This document shows positions 26,201-38,900 of a stretch of DNA of 64,000 nucleotides, in pieces (the stretch's first letter is position 1; every line of letters begins with the position of its first letter). The translations under genes and the position numbers were made by a program. The DNA is taken from positions 45,590,287 to 45,654,286 of the forward strand of contig NC_065532.1 in NCBI RefSeq assembly GCF_020184175.1, written 5' to 3'. The notes below the pieces were generated by a model that saw only the letters and a program-made list of their open reading frames with translations, was not told the origin of the DNA and made no database searches. The DNA comes from Aphis gossypii (Eukaryota > Arthropoda > Insecta > Hemiptera > Aphididae).

Positions 26201-28039
26201 TTAAACTATAATCGAGTTATATTGATTACGTTTACGCGCTATTAAGATGTGGAATCAAAATTAATTAATTATATTGTGTTTATGCCTATACAAACATTAA
26301 GCTTGAGTGATGTAACTTTTTGAAATAATGTACATGGATTCTGTAAAAAAGAATAAAAACTTATTTTCTGCTTTTTTCATGAAGTGTAAAGCAAATATTA
26401 TAGATTATACCAGTATTGTGAGCCGGAGGGACTCGTAGTATTTAACTCATTATTTATTACCAGGAGAAAAAACTTGAACTTAAGAAAATCATTAGTGAAA
26501 CGCATGAACACTTATCTTACAGAAAAAAAAAACAACAATACAAAAAACAATAACAATGATAAACGTTTTTATCTTAAATATATAGATTATTTCTAAGTTA
26601 CTTTTTTGAACTGTAGGTAATGATTTGTGCAGTATTGAAAAAGTTTAAAAGCTATGAAATTAAAAAAAAAATGGTATTTTCCCTAAGTAAGTTCTCTGTA
26701 ATTACATTCACTGATGGTTTTCTAATACAAGACGCATATACCTGTGGTTGTCAATAGAAAAAGAGTTTCTACGAAGTTTATAAATCGATTTTTTGGACAA
26801 TAGCTGAGAATCAATTCAACAGAGAATAAAACGGTCTCATTTATAAATATTTGTACCAAGTTGGCTGTTTTCAAATAGTTTTATCATTTATAAATTTAAT
26901 TGACAATAATAACGAATAATAGTATGTAGTTTAACATCGCTGTGACATATATATTCTTTAGTGTCGTTTTCTGACATTTTTTTTTTGCCATAGCACATTA
27001 TACTTACAAAAAATTACGAGTGAAACTTAGATGATTGAAAAGAACGAGTAAATGTAATGAAAAAAATAATTGAGAAAGTTTTGACTGTTGAAAGTCGTGT
27101 TAGCAGGTTAATAGGGCTTGTTAATGTACCTACAATATTATAATAGTACAAAAACAAAGATGATCATGAACACACAATATAAATAAATAGATGCATTGTG
27201 TCTGAAAACGTGATGTATTATTTTCTCAAAAGGAAATTATATATATTTTCAAAATTTTGCTCTGCGGCCGATAGAATGAAAAGTAATTTTGATCAAAATA
27301 ACAACAACAATAACGACAACGACAACGGTGCATAACAGTTAACGTGATTATTAGCGAACAGGACACGGCCGATAAACTATACGAGCATGTAGCAAGCCAC
27401 GATAAGAAGTGACATTACTTCGCTATGTACATAATACATTTAAAATTCCTAAGTATTTAAATATTTAAATACTTACAAATACTTTTAATTTTCTACCAGA
27501 GCTTTTTTCTCGAATGGCATAAATTTAAAATGAAAGTATAAAACTTTTTATGCAATTTAATTTTTGATACATTTAGAAACGTGTTATATTAAAATGTTAA
27601 CAAATTTAACATAATGTTAAGATTTTCGTAAAAATAATTTAGTTTTTTAGCAAAATATATAAGACGCATTTTCTTAAGGAATCTCGATTGTCTAATACGG
27701 ATTCATTCGTTCATGAAAATTCATTCAAAATATGATACCTATACTTATATAGCTATCAGTGAAGATTTTAGTTGCACATAATATTAATCCATTGTTTTAA
27801 CTGACTATCTATTTATTCCCATTTGTTAGCAAAACTCTATATTATTCTCGCGAATACCTAAAATTTAACTCGCTCTTACTTGGTAAGTGTTTACTCTAAT
27901 ATTATATAATATAGTTTTGTAAAAGAATAAAACGAAACTGCTGAATACAAACACGATTTTCGTGACGTTTAATTGTAAATTCTTGTACAGATCATTGCAG
28001 TCGGAAAAAAAAACAAAACATAATTTAATATGCTGATTT
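23201..28039. other. GC-richer then AT-rich intergenic DNA
   Basis: Positions 23,201-23,740 remain GC-richer, with a GGC triplet run near 23,630; its frames (up to 155 codons on the minus strand) are low-complexity and overlap on both strands. From about 24.3 kb onward the DNA is very AT-rich without features. A good donor-like TTG|gtaagt lies near 27,882 but no matching exon is evident. Confidence 0.45.
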
Positions 28040-28480
28040 TCCGCTGAAATGCTCCGGGAAACTCGAAACACGGGGACTTTGGATACACACTGCCACGACG
28101 ACGACGTATAAAACGCACGTGGAACACGCCGACTAATATTGCGTTAGTGCCCATCCGGCCCGGCTGCAGCGAGGATCTACGTGGTATCCTAAGCACTGTG
28201 CGCACCGGTACGACCAGAGGACCGCGCCACCCCCACTGCAATGACCAAACACATGTCGCCACGATGGCGAACTACGAGTCTCCCGAGGGTCCCGCGGCGT
28301 GAACAGACCAACTCTTACGGGGCGAGGGTGGTGGGTTTCCACGCCGCAGAGAGAATTCGTCGTCCCTCCGCGATGCATTATTGTTATATAATACTGTTAT
28401 TATATGTATATTTCGATGCGTGGCCAATACTGTAAGGCATGTGCCACGAGGGGGCCGGTGACATTTGTACACAATTTGGA
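28040..28480. promoter_or_regulatory. GC/CpG-rich island, possible promoter or first exon
   Basis: This stretch is much richer in G, C and CpG than the tens of kilobases around it (for example CCGGCCCGGCTGCAGCGAG near 28,157). Overlapping ORFs of 64-97 codons occur on both strands but none looks like a known protein. A short plus-strand frame begins at an ATG in good context (gccacgATGGCG, 28264) and stops after 12 codons. The island lies 2.2 kb upstream of the coding exon at 30,657, so it may be the promoter of that gene. This is a guess from position and base composition. Confidence 0.3.
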
Positions 28481-28822
28481 TACCAGTTTTTACCTGCACC
28501 GGTTACATCGGAACGAAATTAAAAATCGTATATATATAGGTACGACGTACGTGTACATACGTCATACGATATTATAACACAATAACTGGATACACGGTCA
28601 TATTCCGTGACGTCTATTCACAATATTATTTCAACAACGACAATAATACATACATATAAATTTTTTTTTGGTACTAACTTATAATAATCTTATAACCATA
28701 TAGATTAACCGGGTTTATACGAGTTAAATGGATTTTGAAGAAACGTTACCATTATATACATTTTTAATAACAGATGACGCAATTTTCAACTAATTATTCC
28801 TGTTAAATAAATACTCGTGCAG

Positions 28823-28988
28823 ACTCATGGGCGCCCATTGGGAGGGGCAAGGGGGGGCACTTGCCCCCTGGACAAAATATATTAAAAACTTGTAACTCAA
28901 TAAATATTACCATAATATAATTATTATCTTTACATTTGAGAATTTTTTATTTTGACCCCCCCTAAAATTTTACTTATGGGCGCCCATG
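28823..28988. mobile_element. 166-bp MITE-like insertion with palindromic ends
   Basis: The perfect palindrome ATGGGCGCCCAT occurs at 28,827-28,838 and again at 28,976-28,987, enclosing a GC-rich left arm (gaggggcaagggggggcacttgccccct) and an AT-rich centre ending in a run of C (gaccccccc). The insertion is flanked by CGTGCAG at 28,816-28,822 and 28,989-28,995, a 7-bp direct repeat that looks like a target-site duplication. It encodes nothing. An 8-bp duplication with one mismatch would suit a hAT-type origin, but the superfamily is not established. Confidence 0.65.
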
Positions 28989-28995
28989 CGTGCAG

Positions 28996-30656
28996 TCAAT
29001 CCTGTAGTTATTTTTTCTGTCAAACACTGCAGAATACAAAATTTATCGATACTTGAACTTTTCATTCAGACTTAACTATTAGAAAAATCTAGACTTCATT
29101 TTTGAAATAAAATTTATCTAACCAATCAATTAATGTAAAATAAATTATTACGATAGTAAATTGCATCGTGATTGAAAAATCTTGTCGAACAAGATCAGAA
29201 TTGTCTGATTCGTAAACTAAACGAATATTTAAATAATTTAAGTAGATGAGTTTTCAATTTAAAAGTGAAAAATAAAATTATTAACCTGTTAAGGACTCTG
29301 CTGGGTAGATGATATTTATTTTAATTTATATTTTTACGAATTCATTTTTTATATTTTATTTCTGTATCACCAAATATTGTAGAAGTAGAAAATCTAGATT
29401 AACATTCATAGAATAATTAAACAAAAGTAGGAGGTCAATTATGTTTTCGTATTGAGTTCAGAATTATTATTATTATTATTATTCAATCTCATATTTCTTG
29501 TATTGAAACTAGATGTCAAAACTAAAAAGTAAAATTTAAAAAACCAATTCAGCTACATTACTTTGGATCTCAAAAAATTGTTCTTGAGTTACATTTACCA
29601 ACAATGTAATTCCAACTTCAATGATTAAAATTTACATCAGTATTCAATTCAATTAAACTAAATTCTTATTTTCAACCCGTTGATATTTCTTAAGCTAAAA
29701 ATCAAAACTTTTATTTCATACTAAACTAAACCTCAGCAAAATTTTACTTATTGTAATTTGAGTCTTCACGTACGTTAATCGAGTACTAACAAGATATTTT
29801 GTTTAACAAAAAAGACCTGCACTATGATTTCTACTACATCCGGATAAAAATACTACAGACCTAAAAATGAATACAGCAGTATTAGAAACTACTATTAAGT
29901 TCTATACATCTCTGATCACCTAAATATATTAGCGAACAATTTAATCAAATCAATGCCCAGTAATCCTCCCAAAATATCAAAGAGGAATGCCGTCGCAACC
30001 TTCTTCATCACCAACCTAACCCTAGATTTTGGGGTGTTATTAGAGCTTCATCCCTCGAGCCATGAAGTTTTATTTTGGTAACATTAATCATACTATATAA
30101 ATTGCATGAATTGTTGAACCTTCTCAAAAAAAAAAAAAAAAAAACACTAGCAAAATATATTTTTTTATTTATTTAAGTAAACAATGTATTTATAAATCGA
30201 ACGATCATTATTAAATATAAAGCTTAGGTTTTGCTATTACGAAAAATAAATAAATTGAGTAACGGTTTTTATTGCTTATGTAATTAATATATATAATATA
30301 TACATATAATTACTCAAAATTCATCACCAAGTTATTGTAACAAAAGATATTTTGATTTCAATCAATTGAACGAAGGATAATTAAAAAACTAACTTGGCAA
30401 TTGAACGATTTCCGTGCGTTTGGGGCAAAAGGGTTCTCCAAAACGATACTAGAGACGACTTTAGTTAGTCAGTTGCATTTCCCACCTAATATCACTGCCA
30501 AGTGTCTTCGTTCCTACAAGGAATACAATGGGAAATAGTCAAAATAACGTTTAAAACAATGAAAAAATATAATAAAATAAATGCGAGTTGGTGGCGGTGT
30601 CTATTCGACAGTGATGTGTGAGACTTTGATGACGTCTGTCCGGTCCTCCTCTACAG
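28996..30656. other. AT-rich DNA, possible intron or intergenic
   Basis: It holds an (ATT)n run at 29,463-29,483 and an A run of about 18 near 30,125. Nothing else is recognised. It leads into the acceptor of the exon at 30,657. Confidence 0.45.
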
Positions 30657-30914
30657 GGCTTGTTAACGGAACTCCGGTACGATGACGAGAAAAACTTGAC
30701 GATCTGCGGAATCATTACAGATGAACACAAACATCGAGTGTATTTTTACAATATTATGGGCCGTCCTAAAATTAGTGCCTCTGTGCCCACTACTGCCGCC
30801 GTCGCTGTGGAAGCTTGCCAGATATATTCTAGTGCCAACGAAGATATACACTATAAAAGTCCACTAAAAAGTCTTATTAGGTCCGATTTAACGGACTCAG
30901 TTGTTGTGACCTAG
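30657..30914 (+). CDS. probable terminal coding exon of an unidentified gene
   Basis: A strong acceptor (tccggtcctcctctacag|GG, with a branch-point-like tttgatgac upstream) is followed by an 85-codon open frame ending in TAG at 30912. It begins GLLTELRYDDEKNLTICGII and ends LIRSDLTDSVVVT. Composition is protein-like: mixed charge, GCC/GTC/GAC codons and clearly more GC than the neighbourhood. The middle has VYFYNIMGRPKISASVPTTA and two Cys residues. I do not recognise the family. No in-frame ATG lies at the start, which fits an internal start of translation in an upstream exon. Upstream exons were not identified; the GC-rich island at 28.1-28.5 kb is a possible promoter or first exon. An AATAAA-like motif lies near 31,150. 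It could alternatively be a fragment of an old retrocopy. Confidence 0.4.
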   Translation, partial: GLLTELRYDDEKNLTICGIITDEHKHRVYFYNIMGRPKISASVPTTAAVAVEACQIYSSANEDIHYKSPLKSLIRSDLTDSVVVT

Positions 30915-33900
30915 CTGTTTATCGTATACGATCTAGAGGTCTTTACTATAAGTCTTCACGGCGCCACATGTATCAGTACGTGGTACAACGTGTATACACA
31001 ACAATAAGTTGTGAAAATAAGCGTAGTTTTAGTCGAGTTTGAGGGTGAGAAGCTTTTTTTTTAAGTTTACAGGTTACATTTAAATTTAAAAAAAATACGA
31101 ATTTGCATACACAGTATAAATATTATCGTTAAAATATTGTTTTAAAAAAAAATAAATAATAAATAATATTCAACTATAATATTTATACAAAACAGTGAAA
31201 ATTCATAAATGTGTTTTACATTAAATTTGTAATGAATACATTTTGTGATAATTTATTTTTTATTCCCAGCATAGGTTAGGTTTTTTTTATCCTATAATAT
31301 AGATCATAATTTATTGGAATCCAATATAGAAGTTATTTTTAATATCAAATCGTTAAAATGTTCTATACAATAACTATTTGCCAGTAACTAACTACCTACT
31401 CGTCAAACGTTAAAATAGGAAATTGATTTGGGGGCTTGTGAATTATTTGAAGGGGTTAAGCCCATTTTAACCCATGGTTGAGTAATAGAAATATTTATTT
31501 TCTTGTACCATACATACACGTACCGTATAATAATAATAATACAATGTATTGTTAACCGGAATCAAACCATCGTTATAGCTGTTTACAATTTCTCGAACAA
31601 TGTAGTATACAATATTATGACAAGAACATTACGACAAACGCAATTACCGCGCGTATTCTTCTTTGATAATGTCATTATATTATATACGCGTTACGTTATT
31701 ATAAGACTGCGCTCAAACGATTTTCGGAGATTCAAAGTCTCCCTTAAATCTTGTATCATATTTTTCACTGTATCACATACGCACAGTTTACTGCACAATA
31801 CTTCAAAAAATCGTTTTACGTCCCATTATAATGTGGATCCAAATTAAATAAATATAAAAAAAAACGTTATTTATGAAAATTGAATTTCTGTTTCTCGACG
31901 ATATCAATTATAACACTCAAAAACAAAATAAAATAGCGTATAAGTACCTAACTGTATAATGTATAATAATATGACTATAACTATTAAGAGACTAGTATAT
32001 AAAATAAAACTAAATTATTATGTACTTTCATGTCACAGGATATTAAGGTAGTGTGTTCATTAGTTCATTACACCAAATCAAAACGCATATTATATACGAG
32101 TATACCTAGTTTTCACCTCTGACATGGTACGATCGTCCATCAAAACGTAACGAACCAGGTGGTATTTACAAACCATTTGTCATCCTAATCATCTTATTCG
32201 AAAACACGTCTTAGTTATTAGTCTAAAGCGGAAAAGCTAAAATTAAATCATTATACCGTTGTATTTGTATTGTTTTAAAATATTTGTCGTGATTGAAACT
32301 CCATTCAAAAAACGTAGGTATTATGAAATAAAATAAAATGATTTTTTCACATCCGTTTCAAAATGATCTATTTAACTATCAGCTATATTTTAGTTTTTGT
32401 TTTCTATTCAAAAATAAAATATATAAAGAAATAAACAACATTATTATATACTATAATAAAACATTATTTAAAGAAAAACGAATATTTAACTTTTTAGAAA
32501 ACATAAATAAATTATATTATATTGTTTAAATAATTACAAACAATAATAATGTTTTAAAACTAAAAATTATAAGATATTTTCCATTGGATGTGACCAACGT
32601 TTTTTATTTTGAAAATAATATAAACATTAAAATAATATTGTAGTTAATATGTTAAATGTTTATAAAATATACAATGATATAAGTGACTTTTTACACGATC
32701 ATATTGCGTAGGTTTAAATTTCTTAAATTCTAAAATGAGATCCTCAAATAGATATATAAATAACATACTAGTTATTTTTGCTATGTTATGTGATTAATTT
32801 TTAAGTTTTAACCTTTTTTATTAATTCAAAGTTATCTACTTAATAGGAATATAATCTAAATTTGAAGAAAAATCTCGTATAAGTCTTTATTTACGTAATT
32901 ACCTACATCCGAAACGTAATAATAACATATAAAATTAAATAAAGGTATTAAGATCTTGACTCTAAAAATTGTTTACATAAGAAATAATTTTTGAAGGTAA
33001 AATAAATTATTTTTATTTTATGCAAGGTTCAGTATTTTTTTCTTTTACTTGAGTTGTTTTAATTCATGTAAAATATTATATAAAAAAAAAGGTTTAATTT
33101 TTTTTTTTTAGTTGATACCTATAAACTTCTTTTATAAGACCATCAACTAGTTCAAAGCATTAGATCTCGTGTTTTTAAATTTACCTTTTTTTTTTTTTTA
33201 GAATAAAAATCGTTAAACTTTATATCATAATATATATATTAAAAAAAAAAAAATACCCTAATTTTAAATTATATACAAAACATAACTTAATGAAATTAAA
33301 ATCTTGAAAAAAAAATAGGTATCTATTTTAGTTAAAATAATTACATACATATATGTATATTGTATGTATATTGTATATAATATATATTGTATGAACTAAA
33401 TAGTTATACATAAAGATTAATTATAGAATTTTATTACTTCCACTAGTTAACCTACATTTAAATAAACTAATTAATATACTATAGTGCATTATAATTAAAT
33501 TAAAAAATCCATTATTTAGGCTACATTTTTTATAGGTACTAATTATAGTATAATTTATTATATTTTTAAATCAAAACAAATAAATCTATAATAATAATAT
33601 AATATGATATACTTGTATTATATCGTTCGTAATGTACTAATTTTAAATTATTATTGCACAATTAAAACTCAAAAGCAACAAAAATATCATAATGTTTGAA
33701 AATTTATTTTGCATTTTAAGTGCATAGTAAAACCATTGTATTTTCAATTTTTCAGATTTTTTTTAAAGCGATCATGGAAAAAACAAATGAATAATGATTA
33801 TAAAATAAAAATAAATTTGGATATCGTATGAGGGACTCATATTAAATTTAAATTTAAAGTTTTTAGTTTTTAACTCTAAAATTATAGTTTATACTTTATA

Positions 33901-33997
33901 TTAAATTAAATATTAAAATTAATAGTATTATAAAGAAATAAGTCCATTTCACGGTAATTTATACTTGCACGTTATTCAAAATGTTGAATTTGACTGC
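30915..33997. other. AT-rich DNA downstream of the 30.7-kb exon
   Basis: It probably starts with the 3' UTR of that exon. The 114-codon frame at 31,503-31,847 is rich in rare and repeated residues and lacks coding character. Several A and T runs occur between 33,080 and 33,320. Confidence 0.4.
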
Positions 33998-35506
33998 TTT
34001 TTAGATTCTGAACGAAGTGATGAATGTATTGATTTTACAATGATGTGTGTTTTTTTTTTTTTTTTTTTTTTTTTGTGTCTGTGTACAGCATAACTAGTCG
34101 AAATAATGCTCCAATTTCAAACTATGGGGGTGGTTTCCGATGTAAAAGTGAATATCCTTGGTGCATTAGAGATGTAAAAAGTTAACATTTTCCAACAGTT
34201 TTCAAAAAAATCGAGAAAAACAAAAAAAAAAATGACGGAAAAACGGCAATTTTTACGCAAAACCAGTTTTCGACCAAATCGATTTTTTTTTTATGGTTGT
34301 AATTCAAAAACTAATCACTGAAAATACTTGAAATTTTCACCAAATGTTTATGTCAATAGTATCTGTATATAGCTAAATTTTCAAAAAATTTTGACTTTTT
34401 TTGAGTTATTTATAGACTACTGAAATTTTCGATTTTTTTGAGAAATTTTTTTTAAAGTATCGATAAAAAGTTTTTGGATGACCAAAAAGTTTTGAAAATT
34501 TAATACAACGTTTCTTATGAGTTGTTTTTATTGTAGCTAAAAAAAATTAAAAATCGTTAGTCACAATTTTTTTTATAAGAGTTTATAGTTCAAATTTTTA
34601 CGAAATCTGTCGAAAACGCGAAAATTTGCAAGTAATTTTGAAGTTGAAAAATCATAAAATTTTTTTCTTTTATAACTAAGTTTTGAAAATTTGGTACAAG
34701 GTTCTCCATACATTTTTCTTCAAATATCTGTAAAAAAAACTCTACCGGATTCAGACAAAATATTTTTATGAGTGTTTGAAATGTAAATTTTTACAAGACC
34801 GCGCTAAATAACGGTTTAGCCTCAAACGATTTTTGATATTTGTTATAATTCAAAAAGTATAAGTCGTAGATACTTGAAAATTTTACCAGTTATTTAGATT
34901 GGCATTTTGTTTACTTGATTTAATTTTCAAAATACTTTGAGTTTTTTTGAGCTATTTATAGACAACTGAAATTTTCAATTTTTCTGAAAAATTTTTTTTG
35001 AAGGGTTGATAAAATCTTTTTGGCTCTATCAAAATACTTGAAAATTTAATGCAAAGTTCCTCATAAGTTATTATTATAGTGATTAAAAATTATAAGAATA
35101 CATAGGCACAATTTTTTTTTATTAGCATTTGAAGTTCAAATATTGACAAAAATTCGTCAAAACCATGAATATTTGCAAATTATTTTGTAGGTATATTTCA
35201 TAAAAATTTTGTATAAGTAGCTAAGAGTTGAAAATTTAATACAAGGTTTTTCATAAGTTTAACTTACAATTATTATAAAAGAACTTAAATTTTGTTGTAT
35301 TCAGGCCATTAAAACATAAACCACCTTTTTCACCAACCACTAGAAATTATATCCTAGGCTGACAAATCATCTTCGTTCAGAATCGTTTTTCGTATACAAT
35401 GATAACTATCATTGGATTCAAATTTAACACTCCTATAATATATAATAATGATCCATACGGCACCTAATGTACAGCAGAGCGGTACTCACTTGCCCGCTTT
35501 TTTTTT
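33998..35506 (+). mobile_element. noncoding interspersed element, family A, copy 1
   Basis: It begins with TTAGATTCTGAACGAAGTGATGAATG followed by a long T run and ends GAGCGGTACTCACTTGCCCGC plus T run. Copy 2 at 42,518 shares the whole structure and both ends. The first bases (attctgaacgaagtgatgaa, 34,005) recur inverted as atcatcttcgttcagaat at 35,367-35,383, so the body has terminal-inverted-repeat-like ends, followed by a further shared tail of about 115 bases. The interior is AT-rich and stop-filled in all frames, and is built of diverged units about 545 bases long, each containing 'acttgaaa-ttttacca' and 'gagttatttatagac-actgaaattttc'. No transposase is encoded. It is probably a non-autonomous DNA element; I recall similar sequence as common in aphids. 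Confidence 0.75.
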
Positions 35507-35823
35507 ATTATTATTTCAGTTATATCAGCTGTAAAATTTTTATATGTTTATTATGCTACTACTAATGATAATAACAATTAAATAATAATAATATTAAAAT
35601 ATTTTATATTTTATAATAATAAATTGAATTAATAAGAAATGGGAAAACCCAGAATACGGACTAAATTGTTTTTGTTATCGGGTTGTTTATGAAAAGTATT
35701 TAACGTATAGAATGTCGATCTACATATTATTATGGTCTGCAGTATACCTATGTCCTATACGGTCAGTATGGCTATAACACCGATGACGACCATTTCAAAA
35801 TTTAAGATTTAGTGTTGTAATTT

Positions 35824-35961
35824 GAAACCTCTTGTATGCAATATGCACCGATCACTTTAGTGGATGTAGAGAGTTGGTTTTCTATGTTAAATGTTAAGTT
35901 TTCTGTCGGACAACTGAGTCAGTTTCACTACTGCAAATCTAGAGAAATATACGGTACCTAA
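35824..35961 (+). mobile_element. hAT-family transposase relic (C-terminal dimerisation region)
   Basis: An open stretch reads MQYAPITLVDVESWFSMLNV followed by KFSVGQLSQ, ending in TAA at 35,959. It resembles the C-terminal hAT dimerisation region, whose hallmark is 'APIT-VDVERSFS-yK-ils'. The usual ER-FS is altered to ES-FS and the following conserved positions have drifted. No longer transposase frame lies upstream, where the sequence is AT-rich with stops, so this is a decayed fragment. It lies about 320 bases after the right end of a family A element; no link between them is shown. Confidence 0.6.
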
Positions 35962-38900
35962 ATTATTTTTTTTTAATTTAAATAAATATTTAAAAAAAAT
36001 TGTATTCATTTTTATAACTAGTTCATGTTAATTTTTGGTCATGCTTTCTTTTTTGATTTTTTTTTAAAAAATTAATATATGTACTTCTTTTTTGCTTTTT
36101 TAAAACAAAAGTGTGCTTTTTTAGTTGCTTATTATGTTTTAAAATCTGAGCCTTATAATGATGTATAAAAATAAAAAACTAATGAGTAATAACTAATAAT
36201 ATAAATGTTGAAATATTTAGGATTCTATTTATATTTTATTATTTTAACATTTAAGTTACTATTTCGATGCACTATAATCAATTTTCTTAGTTGGTTTTTT
36301 GTTTATACGGCCCACAGTCATTGTATTTTAAATGCATCAATATCTATTTAGAATTTTATTTTTTATTTCAAATGTACGGCTTATACTAGATGGTATTTAT
36401 ACGATATTTTCATACCAGTTTTGACAAAAATCTATAACTATCTTTCGACTTTAACTTATTTATTCTAAGGTTTTACGGATCATCATAACTTATTCTAGAG
36501 TATATATACATAAAAAAAAAGGTTCCAAAATGGTAAAAGTACTTATAATGTCATAATATAACAAAAATATTTAAAAAATATATATATTGATTTTTTCGAG
36601 CTGTTAATTTTATTAGGTACACTTAATGTAGGCATTTAATTATTGTAATATCGGTAATATTTTATTATGAAAAAAAAAATAAACAATGCCTATTTTTAAC
36701 ATTATTGAAATTGTATAAATAAATTAAAAAGTTGATGTATTATGACAAGGGCATTAATAACATATTAACTTATTGTAATCCGTAATTTTGTAATGTATAG
36801 GTAATTATTTTATTGGCTTTGTGTTTATAAGCTAATGCGTTTTATAAAAAGTATTTTATTTATTAATTTGCATTGCCCATCATACATTTAAATTTTTTTT
36901 CGATGAGTAGATACTATAACGTAATAAAAATAAATGTACCCTTATAGTTTATTTACGATATTCACAAAATTACACTGTTCACAATGCTCAAAATCAAAAT
37001 CAAATTTAGAGTCATATTGATTACGGCGTACACACACTACACCCACAACACAGCATAATAATATTTCATTGAACCGTTTTTGAATTCTAATATGTATTTC
37101 ACATATAATTTGAGCACTTTGTGTTCCTTTACAAACGCTTAAATAACTCTGTCAGAAATTCAGTTCACAGCGTTCATTCATAAAAGTTTACATGATATTA
37201 TATTCTCAAAACTATTATGTACGATTCTTTGCAATAAACAGCAAATGGTAATAATATTACGACGATCGTTTTTATTCACCCTCGAAACATGAACTCGTTA
37301 GAAAATAATATGAGGATTCACATAACGAAATTTCCATTTATCATTCGTGACAATGACTTTCTCGAATTACATAATTCTTTGTTGTCAAGATTAAGTAATT
37401 TAAATTGTCCATTTAATTTATTTTCCATTACACCAAAACTTATTTGTAAGTTTAATATATAAAATATATTCAAACCATTATAGACTTAATCAGTCTTAAA
37501 GACATGGGTAATATGTAAAGTAATGAGTGATGAGACTTTATTGACTAGATATTAGACTCTAAAAAGTAAAAACTCTAATTTGTGGCTTGTCTTTTGATGG
37601 CATACCTATGAATATTTTGTAATAAAGCACAATGCAAAAAAATATGATACATACTTCTGATAATTTTATAAAAAAAATTATTATTTATCAATTTATTCTT
37701 ATGAGTGTTTGAGATTTATATAATTCAATATATTATTATGTATTTATATCATCCTTAATCCTTCTAAGTTCCAATATAAATGTTATTAAATCACGTGTGT
37801 GAATGTGTTGTTTAATTTCGATAATTAATTTGAGTATGACAAAAATCGCAAAGTAAAATGTTTAAAATAAAAACGAATTAAACAATTAAATTATTGATAC
37901 ATACTATCATATAAAATATGTATTAAAAATGTCATATAATAAAATTATAATATATTTGTAGTTATATTTTATTATATTAGTTAAAAAGTTGTATTAGGTA
38001 ACTACAGTAGTATGCAAGTATGATTAACTATCAAGATAACAAATGAATAAATATTAAAAAAGAAAAAAAATCGTATTTTGAACATGATAAATATTATTAT
38101 AGCAATTATTAATCAGGAATAAATATAAATAGATAGTGTCAATACATTGTATTATATTATATTTATTATATTAAACAATTAAATATTTGGTATATATTAT
38201 ATTAAACAGTTAAATATTTAGTAAAGCAAATAATTTTAAAATGTATTATTTAATATCAATTAAAACACGTTGATAAGTGAATGCTTTGAGTTAATTTCTT
38301 TATATTCGATAATTAGCAGTAAAATATTTTCAGATTTTTTTAATATATATATTTATGCGATATTGTTTGTATCTTTTGTTGATTTTTTATAATATACAGT
38401 GTTCAATGATATAATTTAATTTTGAATTTCAAGTCAATAATGCAAAGTTAATAGATCTGTGATGATCAACTGTTGTTTCCTTCTAATTTAATTAATCAAA
38501 TTTTGCGTTGGTTTCACTAGGTGCATTATTTAAGTATAATACCTTCCTTTAATGAGGACCAGTTTCGTTTTCAAAGTGAATTATGTGACTAGATAAGGAT
38601 TATATCTTGGCAACACCTACGCTATTTTCCATTAGCCATTTTGCAGTTAACCGTGTACATTCTACATAATATTGTGGTCGATCGTTAAAATATCTAAAGA
38701 CAAACCAAGATAAATATAGTATTATGGTACGTATACATATAAATTAAAGATATACCATTATACCAGTTACCTGAACTTCATAATGAATAATATTAGGTAC
38801 ATGCGCCATATAATTATAAGTATAGACTATAGAAGTATTTACCAAATTAAACTGTTTATTATTTAGTAATACTATTTTTATTTATCATATTTTTTTTATC

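Noticed and set aside
31503..31847. 114-codon plus-strand ORF
   Set aside because: Ile/Asn/Tyr-rich composition typical of AT-rich chance frames; no motif and no splice context.
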